Shown here one piece after another: positions 32,359 through 39,305 of a stretch of 64,000 nt of DNA (its first letter is position 1; each line of letters begins with the position of its first letter). A model generated the notes under the pieces. It was not told where the DNA came from. It saw only the letters and a program-made list of their open reading frames with translations, and ran no database searches. Position numbers and translations under genes: made by a program. The stretch comes from Geomonas oryzisoli (GTDB taxonomy: Bacteria > Desulfobacterota > Desulfuromonadia > Geobacterales > Geobacteraceae): positions 2,265,501 to 2,329,500 of the forward strand of contig NZ_CP076723.1 in the NCBI RefSeq assembly GCF_018986915.1, given 5' to 3'.

Positions 32359-33651
32359 CTACCCCGCCGGGAGCAGATCGCAGGCGGCGGAGACGAAGGC
32401 CTTCACCCCCGCCCGCAGCGTCGGCTCCGGCAGCGGCGCGTAAAGGGGCGAATGCTGCGACGGAAGCGATACCCCCAGGCGCTGTCCCTCCTCGAAGCGG
32501 ACCGGATCGGCCGCGCCGAGCCAGAACATGCAGACCGGAATCCCGCCCCCAAGCCCCCACGACCCGAAATCCTCGCTCACCATCTTCGCAGCCGAGCGCA
32601 CCACGTTGTCCACCCCCAAAGCCGCCCGCAGCGCACCCGCCACGCGCTCCGCCAGGTCGGGGTCGTTGTAGGTCGCCGGGTGGCACGCGAGCACGGAAAC
32701 GACGGGAGAGCGCTCCTCGGGAACACCGGCGGCGAGGGCGACCCCGGCACAGATGCGCCGTACCGAGTCGAGGATCCTGTCGCGCACGCGGTTGTCGAAG
32801 CTCCTGATGCTCAGCTGCAGCACCACCTCTTCGGGAATGACGTTGCACGCGGCCCCGCCGTGAATGGAGCCGACGGTGACTACGGCCGGCTCGTGCGGGG
32901 TGATCTCGCGGCTCACGATGGTCTGCAGCGCCAGCACGAGCTGCGCCGCCATCACCACGGGGTCCCTGCCGTGTTCCGGCGCCGAGCCGTGCGCCCCCAC
33001 GCCGCGCACCACCACCTCCACCTCGGTGAAACTGGCCAGGAAGTTGCCAGGCGCGTACCCGGCGGTCCCGGCCTTCAGGAACAGGGTGCTGTGCAGGGCC
33101 AGGGCGTAATCCGGTCTCGGGCAGAGCCGGTAGGCGCCGTCATCGATCATCGCCTGGGCGCCGTCTCCCCCCTCTTCCCCGGGCTGGCCGACCAGCACCA
33201 GCGTCCCGGACCAGCACTCCCTGGCGCGAGCCAGCACCCGGGCCGCACCCAACAGGCAGGAGACGTGCAGGTCGTGCCCGCAGGCGTGCATCACCGGGAC
33301 CTCGCTGCCGTCCCGGTAGGTCGCCCGCGCGCTGCTGGCGTAGGACAGTCCCGTTTTCTCCTCGACCGGCAGCGCATCCATGTCCGCACGCATCAAAAGC
33401 GTGGGCCCTGCCCCGTTCTCCAGCACCGCCAGCACACCGAAGCCGGGCCAGTCGAACCTGCTGTACCTGCCGATACCTTCCGTCACCGTGAAACCGAGCG
33501 CTTCCAGCTCGGCTGCGAGCAGCGAGGCCGTCTTGCGCTCCTGACCGGACAGCTCGGGATGGGCGTGCAGATGCTTGTAGATCTCAACCAGCGACGGCAC
33601 TTCGGCTTCGACCAACCGGTTCAGTGAGTCGAGCTGCGTTTGTGTCGGCAT
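32359..33651 (-). CDS. M20 family amidohydrolase (hippurate hydrolase type)
   Basis: 430 residues from the ATG at 33651 (a longer frame reaches 33714). The motifs are HACGHDLHV (about 120-128), GEEGGDGAQ (about 160) and HGSAPEHGRDPV, the metal-binding and catalytic sites of M20D amidohydrolases that remove acyl groups from N-acyl amino acids. The length suits the family (390-440). It would act in the cytoplasm as a two-metal enzyme. The ribosome binding site (GAGAG) is weak. No neighbour supports a specific substrate. Confidence 0.9.
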   Translation of the reverse strand: MPTQTQLDSLNRLVEAEVPSLVEIYKHLHAHPELSGQERKTASLLAAELEALGFTVTEGIGRYSRFDWPGFGVLAVLENGAGPTLLMRADMDALPVEEKTGLSYASSARATYRDGSEVPVMHACGHDLHVSCLLGAARVLARARECWSGTLVLVGQPGEEGGDGAQAMIDDGAYRLCPRPDYALALHSTLFLKAGTAGYAPGNFLASFTEVEVVVRGVGAHGSAPEHGRDPVVMAAQLVLALQTIVSREITPHEPAVVTVGSIHGGAACNVIPEEVVLQLSIRSFDNRVRDRILDSVRRICAGVALAAGVPEERSPVVSVLACHPATYNDPDLAERVAGALRAALGVDNVVRSAAKMVSEDFGSWGLGGGIPVCMFWLGAADPVRFEEGQRLGVSLPSQHSPLYAPLPEPTLRAGVKAFVSAACDLLPAG

Positions 33652-33971
33652 AAAATCTCTCACAAGGGTAATGAAATACCGGTGCAGGTTACTATGTCTC
33701 GGCTTTGTTATCAACTCTTAGATACGAAGCTTGCTCTGCCGAGATCACCTAACCCAGTATCTCTTCACAACGTGCATTCGGGCAGCGACATCGAAGCCTC
33801 ACGCCGCGGTGCACTGCACGGGAACAGGCAGGGTGGCTATTTAATGAGCAGCACGCGGAACGGCCCACGCGGCAGCTGCCGCCGTAACCATGCGGAAAGG
33901 CGTATGTCACGCCACCAGGCCCTGCGGCTGGCATGTTCCATGTAATGCGGCATACCCAAGGAGGAGCTGCC
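33652..33971. other. Intergenic 320 bp, no gene seen
   Basis: Divergent region between the M20 gene (minus) and the three-gene cluster (plus). It should hold promoters for both. The short frames here have no start signals, and no hairpins or RNA family were found. Confidence 0.35.
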
Positions 33972-34211
33972 ATGACAGAGATCATCGACGGGATCGCACA
34001 CGTCACTGCGGCCGAGGCCGCCATCGAGCTGTCCACGACGGAAACCCGCGTCCTCATGCTGCTCAAGCAAAAGGCGCTGCAGGGAACCCTTTCCGACCAG
34101 GGATGGTTCATCACCAAGGCCTCGCTGGACAGCTACGACCGAGACGGTGAGGAAGTGCAGCAGCCGGCCTGCCGCAGCGCCTGCACCGCGTCCCGTTGCG
34201 GCTGCCACTAG
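33972..34211 (+). CDS. Small helix-turn-helix protein with cysteine-rich tail
   Basis: 79 residues. The N-terminal half (HVTAAEAAIELSTTETRV, then GTLSDQGWFITKASLD) has the excisionase/MerR-type helix-turn-helix pattern. The final 20 residues are Cys-rich (CRSACTASRCGCH, four cysteines and a His), possibly a metal or redox site. AAGGAGGAG precedes the ATG. It starts a tight cluster: the next gene begins 9 bp later. It could be a regulator of the cluster that senses metal or redox state (inference). Confidence 0.7.
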   Translation: MTEIIDGIAHVTAAEAAIELSTTETRVLMLLKQKALQGTLSDQGWFITKASLDSYDRDGEEVQQPACRSACTASRCGCH

Positions 34212-34220
34212 GAGCGTCCC

Positions 34221-34517
34221 ATGGGACTTGCCATCGTCGCCTCCGATCTGAAATACAAGTACCCGAAGGTTACCCGGACCAGGTTCGACGCCAAGTTTTC
34301 CGGCCCGGACGACAGCGCCCCTTTCAACCGGGACGACCTCTACGACATCCTGCCGCTGCTGGCGGCGGTCATGGATGAACTGCAGCGGGATGACGCCGCC
34401 ACCCTGCACTTCCTGGAGGACCTGATGAACCAGGACATGCCCCGCTTCCTGGTCAGCCGCGGCGAGGTCTTCGACTTCCTCACCGGCTGCGGCAGGGAGA
34501 TGCTCTCCTACCGGTAG
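34221..34517 (+). CDS. Conserved-looking protein of unknown function
   Basis: 98 residues. Mixed alpha/beta character with an acidic middle (DDLYDILPLLAAVMDEL) and a Cys near the C-terminus. No family recognised. AGGAG lies 6 bases before the ATG. It is the second gene of the cluster and has no signal peptide or membrane segment, so it is probably cytoplasmic. Confidence 0.65.
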   Translation: MGLAIVASDLKYKYPKVTRTRFDAKFSGPDDSAPFNRDDLYDILPLLAAVMDELQRDDAATLHFLEDLMNQDMPRFLVSRGEVFDFLTGCGREMLSYR

Positions 34518-34600
34518 CGGGCAACATCGGCACCACCCAAGGCACAGCAGCCTGAATTCCCTGACGCGCTGCAGCGTCAGCCACATAAAGGAGAGCGGCA

Positions 34601-35200
34601 ATGAACAGCTTAGCCACCATGAGAGAGTCAACGACAGACGCGACCTGCGCCGGCTTCAACGAGACCGGCTGCACCATAGAGCCCATTCCCGGGCGCCCGG
34701 GCGGCTACCGCCTGGAGATGTCGGGTTTCCTCGCGCCGGGGTGGAGCGGCAGGCTTGCCGCCGGCCTCTCCGACCACCGTGTCGGCATCGTGCGGGGGAG
34801 CGCGGAGAAGGTCAACGCCAGCAACTGGCGCTCGAGCTTCGAACTGAAAAGCGCCCCCTTCGCGGGGAGCCCGGAAGGGCTCGATTTCCTGCGGCTGGCC
34901 GGCACCGAGCCCAACCACAGGGCAGCCGGCATCGAGCTCCTCTCCTTCACCATGGAGCCGACCGCGTGCCACAACGGGAGCCTCTTCGTCGAGATCAAGG
35001 GTGTGGACCGGCTGGGCTTTCTCGGAGACCTGCTGGACTACTTCAGCATGCGCTGCCTGTTCCCCGTGAAGATGACCATCGACACCCAGGGTGACACCGC
35101 CGTCGACCGCTTCTGGCTCAGAGGCGTGGGAGGCTCGGTACCGTCGGAGGCCATCTCCGAGTCCATGAAACGAAACCTGGAACAGCTCCTGGTGCGCTGA
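34601..35200 (+). CDS. Protein with C-terminal ACT-like domain
   Basis: 199 residues. The C-terminal 75 residues (about 125-195) have the beta-alpha-beta pattern of an ACT domain: LFVEIKGVDRLGFLGDLLDYFSM then KMTIDTQGDTAVDRFWL. The N-terminal part (about 25-115) has a second possible half of such a fold (GFLAPGWSGRLAAGLSDHRVG). ACT domains bind small ligands, often amino acids, and often regulate enzymes. No catalytic partner is seen. AAAGGAG lies before the ATG. It is third in the cluster, 84 bp after the preceding gene, with a hairpin terminator after it. Confidence 0.6.
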   Translation: MNSLATMRESTTDATCAGFNETGCTIEPIPGRPGGYRLEMSGFLAPGWSGRLAAGLSDHRVGIVRGSAEKVNASNWRSSFELKSAPFAGSPEGLDFLRLAGTEPNHRAAGIELLSFTMEPTACHNGSLFVEIKGVDRLGFLGDLLDYFSMRCLFPVKMTIDTQGDTAVDRFWLRGVGGSVPSEAISESMKRNLEQLLVR

Positions 35201-35248
35201 GGCGACGTCCCGCACTGTCACCCGCCTCGACCGCGCACGACACAGATG

Positions 35249-35279
35249 CGCCCTCCCCTCACCGGGAGGGCGTCCTTTC
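35249..35279 (+). terminator. Terminator of the three-gene cluster
   Basis: CGCCCTCCC (35249-35257) pairs with GGGAGGGCG (35264-35272) around 6 bases, followed by TCCTTTCC. The T run is imperfect, so efficiency may be modest. Confidence 0.55.
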
Positions 35280-35462
35280 CCTCGCCCCTTCCCCGTAGTT
35301 CTCTTCGGTACAGCCCCTCTCACTCACACGGTTGGACATGCCACAGTCGCAACGGGTCGTCACCGTTCACCTGACCCTGACGGCGGCGGATAAAGACAGC
35401 CGGTTGCAAATCCAGAGAGATCCGCTAAAGTCTTTAGCGTCGCCTAATCCAGGGAGCCGCCC

Positions 35463-35984
35463 ATGATCATTCACATAGTCCGTCACGCAGAAGCCATAGA
35501 GAGAACACCCGAGGTCCCCGAAGAGCACCGCTACCTCACCCGTCGTGGCAGAAGACGTTTCCGCAAAGCCGCCAAGAGCCTCGCCACACTCGGCATCGAG
35601 CCGGACCTGATCCTGACCAGCCCGCTGGTGCGCGCCGTGCAGACCGCTGACATACTGGCGGAAAGGCTGCGTTACAAGCGGGAGCTGATCGTGGCGCCCC
35701 AGCTCGCTCCCGGTTTCCGCCCGGAAAAGCTCGACGAGTTGCTCAAGCTCTACCCGCAGGTGAGCGAGGTCGCGCTGGTGGGACACGAGCCGGACCTGGG
35801 CCTGGTGACGCAGGCGCTGCTCGGGGAGGAGGCGTCCCTCACCCTGCCCAAAGGGGGAACCGTTTCGTTCAAGAGAAGCGCCAACGGCAGCGGAGAACCG
35901 CAATTCCAGCAACTGGTGACCGGAACGGGCAGGATCGTCACCGCACGCGGCAAGGCGATCGATCGCCTGCGGCAAGGGGGCTGA
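35463..35984 (+). CDS. sixA: Phosphohistidine phosphatase SixA
   Basis: 173 residues. The histidine-phosphatase RHG-like motif is VRHAEA (about 6-11, catalytic His 8), and a second His in GHEPDL (about 98) completes the active site. SixA removes phosphate from phosphohistidine, classically from an HPt domain, and in many bacteria tunes phosphotransferase or hybrid kinase pathways. An orphan hybrid kinase is encoded in the same window (28077-30473). Its neighbours downstream are an HhH protein and Ppx/GppA. CAGGGAG precedes the ATG. Confidence 0.88.
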   Translation: MIIHIVRHAEAIERTPEVPEEHRYLTRRGRRRFRKAAKSLATLGIEPDLILTSPLVRAVQTADILAERLRYKRELIVAPQLAPGFRPEKLDELLKLYPQVSEVALVGHEPDLGLVTQALLGEEASLTLPKGGTVSFKRSANGSGEPQFQQLVTGTGRIVTARGKAIDRLRQGG

Positions 35985-36001
35985 CCCCAAGCCAGGCAAA
36001 C

Positions 36002-36033
36002 AAGGGGACAGGCACCTGCGGAGCCAGTCCCCT
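36002..36033. repeat. Family C palindrome, copy 3
   Basis: AAGGGGACAGGCACC and AGTCCCC flank TGCGGAGCC. It sits between sixA and the HhH gene, 17 bp past the sixA stop. Confidence 0.7.
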
Positions 36034-36057
36034 CACCAAACGCACAAGGAGTCAAAG

Positions 36058-36582
36058 ATGGTCCAGTCGGCAGCGGATTTCAGACGGCTGAAAGGGGTCG
36101 GCGCGATCCTCGGCAAGCGCCTGTACGATGCAGGGTTCGACAGCTTCGCCAAGATCGCCCAGGCCGGAGAGGAAGGTTTGAGCAAGGTGCGCGGGGTGAA
36201 CCGGCGCCACATGGGGTCGATACTGCAACAGGCGAGGGAACTCGCCGGGATGGAACAGGACGACCGGCAGCCCGCCGGGGCACTGATGCAGCAGCGCGTG
36301 GCCGGGGTACGGGAAAAGGTGGAAACCCTGGCGCAGAGTACCCGCGACCGGTTCTTGGGGGAGATGTCGGAGAAGTGCGGCAGAAAGCTCGGCTCGGACC
36401 TGGAGAGGATCGAGAACGCCCTGCTGCAGATGCACGATTTCGGCACCAAGCGCTCCAAACGCATCGCGAAGATACTCACTAAGGCGGAGAAGAAGGTCAC
36501 CGGACTGGAAGAGGCAAGTCTCAAGAAGGTCCGCAAGGGGTTCAAGAAAGCGAGAAAGGTCGTGTTGAAGGCGCTTGCCTAG
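36058..36582 (+). CDS. Helix-hairpin-helix protein with basic helical tail
   Basis: 174 residues. Two helix-hairpin-helix motifs at the N-terminus (RLKGVGAILGKRLYDAGFD and LSKVRGVNRRHMGSIL), typical of non-specific DNA binding, then a helical region rich in Lys and Arg up to a strongly basic end (KKVRKGFKKARKVVLKAL). It lies between sixA and ppx/gppA. The context offers no clear job; a DNA-binding or polyphosphate-binding role (basic tail) is possible. ATG preceded by AAGGAG. Confidence 0.65.
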   Translation: MVQSAADFRRLKGVGAILGKRLYDAGFDSFAKIAQAGEEGLSKVRGVNRRHMGSILQQARELAGMEQDDRQPAGALMQQRVAGVREKVETLAQSTRDRFLGEMSEKCGRKLGSDLERIENALLQMHDFGTKRSKRIAKILTKAEKKVTGLEEASLKKVRKGFKKARKVVLKALA

Positions 36583-36669
36583 CATTGCCACTCCCTCCAT
36601 CCCGAGTTGTCACAATCCGCCCCGTCTTGATACAATCACCGGCATCCCAACACGTTCAAGGAGTAGCCG

Positions 36670-38226
36670 TTGAAACAGAACCGGCTGGCCGCCATCGATA
36701 TCGGCACCAACTCGATCCGCAGCATCATCGTCGAGACCTCGGGGAGCGGCAAGTATAAGATCCTCGACGACGAAAAGGTGCTGGTGCGCCTGGGTGAAGG
36801 GCTGCACCAGACCGGAGCCATCTCGCCCGCCGCGTGGGAGCGCGCCGTCGAGGCGCTGTCCCGCCAGAAGAAGATCATCGACGGTTACCAGGTCGCCTCC
36901 ATCGAGGCCGTCGCCACCAGCGCGATGCGCAAGGCCGCCAACGGGCGTGAGCTGATCGCGGCCATCAGGGAGCGGACCGGGCTCGACATAGAGGTGATCA
37001 GCGGCGAGGAGGAAGCAGAACTGGCCGCCCTCTCGGCGCAGCACAACTTCGAGCTGGACGGGGTGCGTCACCTGATCTTCGACATCGGAGGCGGCAGCCT
37101 CGAGCTCATCTCCGCCTTGGGGGCGCACACCGAGGAGATGCTGTCGCTGGAACTGGGCGCGGTCTTTCTCACCGAGAGCTTTCTGAAAAACGATCCCGTG
37201 CTGCAGACGGAACACCAGAAGCTGCGCAAGCATGTCCGCAAGACGCTGAAGGCCGCCTACACCGGGGAGCGCGCCGGCATGCAGTGCCTGGTAGGTTCCG
37301 GAGGAACCGTCACCTCCATCGCCGCCATGGTGGCCGCCGCCAGGCGCGAGAAATTCGATTCGCTGCACGGCTACGAACTGCTCCGCTCCGAGCTGGTGCA
37401 CCTGGTGGCCATGCTGGTGCGAAAGAGCGACAAGGAGCGCCGGGCCATTCCCGGCCTGAACCCGGAGCGCTCCGACATCATCGTCGCCGGGGTGACCGCG
37501 GTCGACGAGCTGATGGACTTCTTCCAGGTGAACCACCTGAAGGTGAACGAGCGCGGTATCCGGGAGGGGCTCATCCTGCGCGGCCTGCGCCGACGCAACC
37601 TGCTCCCGGAAAAGAAGAAGCGCTCCTGGCGCGACAGCGCCCTCGAATTCGCCCGGTCCTGCCATTCCGACGAGGCCCACGCCCAGCAGGTCGCCGGGCT
37701 CTCCCGGCAGATCTTCCAGGCGCTGGCCAAGCGCTACGGCTGGGGCGACAAGGAACTGAGGCTCCTGGAAGCCGCCGCCATCATGCACGACGTCGGCTAC
37801 TTCATCAGTTATTCGAGCCACCACAAACACTCCTACCACCTGATCCGCCACGCCGACCTGTTCGGCTTCACCCCGCGCGAGCGCGAGCTTATGGCCAACA
37901 TCGCCCGCTATCACCGAAAGTCCATGCCCAAGAAAAAGCACGACGAATACACCCGCCTCCCGGCGGCGGATCAGCTCCTGGTCGCCCGGCTGGGCGGCAT
38001 CCTCAGGCTGTGCGACGGTCTGGACCGGCGCCGCAACGCCGTGGTGCGGCAGCTCGACTGCAGTCTCGACAAGGATACCCTGCGGCTTGCCCTGAACGGA
38101 GAAGAGGACATGTCGGTAGAGTTGTACGGCGCGAAGGCCAAGAGCGACCTGCTCCAGGAGGCGTGCGCCCTGAAACTCATCTTCGAGTCCCATGTCGCTC
38201 CCGGGCAAGGTTCCATCCCCCTGTAG
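36670..38226 (+). CDS. Ppx/GppA exopolyphosphatase/pppGpp hydrolase
   Basis: 518 residues from a TTG at 36670, which has AAGGAG 6 bases upstream. The N-terminal actin-like ATPase fold has the IDIGTNSIRSIIVE and FDIGGGSLEL phosphate-binding loops (about 8-20 and 137-147), and the C-terminal half is an HD-type helical domain (AAAIMHDVGYF, HHKHSYHLI). Ppx cleaves inorganic polyphosphate; GppA acts on pppGpp; the HD part is found in both. The stop codon TAG is part of a family A palindrome. It could also adjust stringent-response nucleotides (inference). Confidence 0.92.
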   Translation: MKQNRLAAIDIGTNSIRSIIVETSGSGKYKILDDEKVLVRLGEGLHQTGAISPAAWERAVEALSRQKKIIDGYQVASIEAVATSAMRKAANGRELIAAIRERTGLDIEVISGEEEAELAALSAQHNFELDGVRHLIFDIGGGSLELISALGAHTEEMLSLELGAVFLTESFLKNDPVLQTEHQKLRKHVRKTLKAAYTGERAGMQCLVGSGGTVTSIAAMVAAARREKFDSLHGYELLRSELVHLVAMLVRKSDKERRAIPGLNPERSDIIVAGVTAVDELMDFFQVNHLKVNERGIREGLILRGLRRRNLLPEKKKRSWRDSALEFARSCHSDEAHAQQVAGLSRQIFQALAKRYGWGDKELRLLEAAAIMHDVGYFISYSSHHKHSYHLIRHADLFGFTPRERELMANIARYHRKSMPKKKHDEYTRLPAADQLLVARLGGILRLCDGLDRRRNAVVRQLDCSLDKDTLRLALNGEEDMSVELYGAKAKSDLLQEACALKLIFESHVAPGQGSIPL

Positions 38227-38249
38227 GGGCGAATGATCATTCGCCCGCC
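38222..38249. repeat. Family A palindrome, copy 2, supplying the ppx stop codon
   Basis: TGTAGGGGCGAATGATCATTCGCCC runs over the ppx/gppA stop: CTG TAG is the last codon and stop. GGGCGAATGA pairs with TCATTCGCCC. Confidence 0.75.
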
Positions 38250-38262
38250 TTTCGCCGCGTCC

Positions 38263-38339
38263 GACTCCCGACTCCCGACTCCCGACTCCCGACTCCCGAC
38301 TCCCGACTCCCGACTCCCGGCTCCCGGCTCCCGGCTCCC
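38263..38339 (+). repeat. Heptamer tandem repeat, 11 copies
   Basis: Eight copies of GACTCCC are followed by three of GGCTCCC, in register every 7 bp from 38263. The last unit breaks into GGCACC. It is C-rich on the plus strand. It is not CRISPR: there are no spacers. Confidence 0.95.
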
Positions 38340-38392
38340 GGCACCGGCGGCACAGGTTGCCGCGCCCGGCAGGGCCGATATAGAGGCAAACA

Positions 38393-38421
38393 AAAAGGCC
38401 GGGGGAAGCTCCCCGGCCTTC
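38393..38421 (-). terminator. Terminator of the small membrane protein gene
   Basis: AAGGCCGGGG and CCCCGGCCTT form the stem with a GAAGCT loop. On the minus strand TTTTTGTTTG follows. Confidence 0.8.
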
Positions 38422-38475
38422 ATGCGTCCTGCCTGCGCTGTTTTCCACCTGCCGCCGAACCTCACCTGCGGCGAT

Positions 38476-38658
38476 CTACAGGAGGAAAAAGGAGATGATG
38501 ATTATCAAGAGCCCGCCGGTTATCCTGATCGGCACCGTTGCCAGGAGGTGGCGCGCACGCTTATACCAAACCGGCAGCACATCCAGAATCAGATGACAGA
38601 TGACTAAAAGCAGGACGATGTAGATGATGCATTCGTGGCCGTAGCTTAAGTATCCCAT
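38476..38658 (-). CDS. Small membrane protein
   Basis: 60 residues from the ATG at 38658, with AGGAGG 8 bases upstream; the longer frame to 38724 lacks such a site. Two hydrophobic helices (about 9-27 and 43-60) flank a basic loop (VWYKRARHLLA). It has no recognised family, but this size and layout are common among two-helix inner-membrane proteins that help stress sensing. A terminator follows. It is divergent from the tautomerase region. Confidence 0.6.
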   Translation of the reverse strand: MGYLSYGHECIIYIVLLLVICHLILDVLPVWYKRARHLLATVPIRITGGLLIIIISFFLL

Positions 38659-38866
38659 ACTGGCCACCTCCTCCATCGGCGGAAATTCTGTGCCTTTCGG
38701 CACATCAACCAAAGGAACCGCCACCGATTTACCCAGACTTTAGCATAGACAGTGCCATCGACCGCTTACGCGGGTGACTACCGAGGCACCCTGAACAGGC
38801 CGGAAACAAAGGCGCGAGGCCTCAGCCGGCAAAGAGCCCCGGACTCGACCAGGGCCGACACGTCTA

Positions 38867-38921
38867 GCTGTAAAGCTTATCGACACTTTTCGGGGAAACT
38901 TGTGTCGATTTCCTTTACAGC
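38867..38921. repeat. 55-bp imperfect palindrome in the tautomerase / membrane-protein spacer
   Basis: GCTGTAAAG and CTTTACAGC close the outer arms, TCGACAC and GTGTCGA the inner arms, and TTTTCGGGGAAA lies in the loop. The two internal mismatched stretches are 4 bases each. It sits 17 bp beyond the stop of the tautomerase gene, so it may also end that transcript, but no T run follows. Confidence 0.75.
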
Positions 38922-38937
38922 TTTACACATTCCGGGT

Positions 38938-39141
38938 TCACTTTCCCGCTTTCCTGCGTGCGGTGATCGACTCTCCGCCGATGCCCCAGTTGTCCGTATC
39001 CACCTCCTCGATGACCACCACGGTGGTGGCGGGATTCTTGCCGAGCGTGTCCACCAGCAGCTGGGTTACCCCCTTGATCAGCGTGGCCTTCTGCTCCGCC
39101 GTGGCTCCGTCCCTGGTGATCTTGATGTTGACGAATGGCAT
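38938..39141 (-). CDS. 4-oxalocrotonate tautomerase family protein
   Basis: 67 residues from the ATG at 39141, with AGGAGGGG upstream. The start MPFVNIKITRDG places the catalytic Pro at position 2 after Met removal, as all active members need. The length fits the 62-70 residue hexameric tautomerases. The C-terminal ITARRKAGK is family-like. Substrate unknown; it would be a cytoplasmic tautomerase. A longer frame to 39285 is rejected because it hides Pro1. Confidence 0.88.
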   Translation of the reverse strand: MPFVNIKITRDGATAEQKATLIKGVTQLLVDTLGKNPATTVVVIEEVDTDNWGIGGESITARRKAGK

Positions 39142-39233
39142 CTGGTTCCCCTCCTGAAAATTCACAAAGTTTCCGCTCCAGTCGCGGCGAGGCGGCCACT
39201 TTACCATCTGGGGCCGGCTTTGCACAGGAAGAA

Positions 39234-39272
39234 TAAAAAAAATCGGCGGCGGGAGGGAGCCCCGCCGCCGCA
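39234..39272 (-). terminator. Terminator of the PKD-like protein gene
   Basis: GGCGGCGGG and CCCGCCGCC form the stem with AGGGAGC in the loop. The minus strand then reads ATTTTTTTTATT. It is 33 bp past the stop of the large exported protein. Confidence 0.85.
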
Positions 39273-39305
39273 ATCGCAGCTGCACAAGATCAACAGATCG
39301 GAGAA

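Noticed and set aside
38263..38339. CRISPR array
   Set aside because: The 7-bp units are contiguous with no spacers and no cas genes nearby.
36610..38448. 612-codon minus frame opposite ppx/gppA
   Set aside because: It covers the heptamer repeat and the intact ppx/gppA gene and has no recognisable domain.
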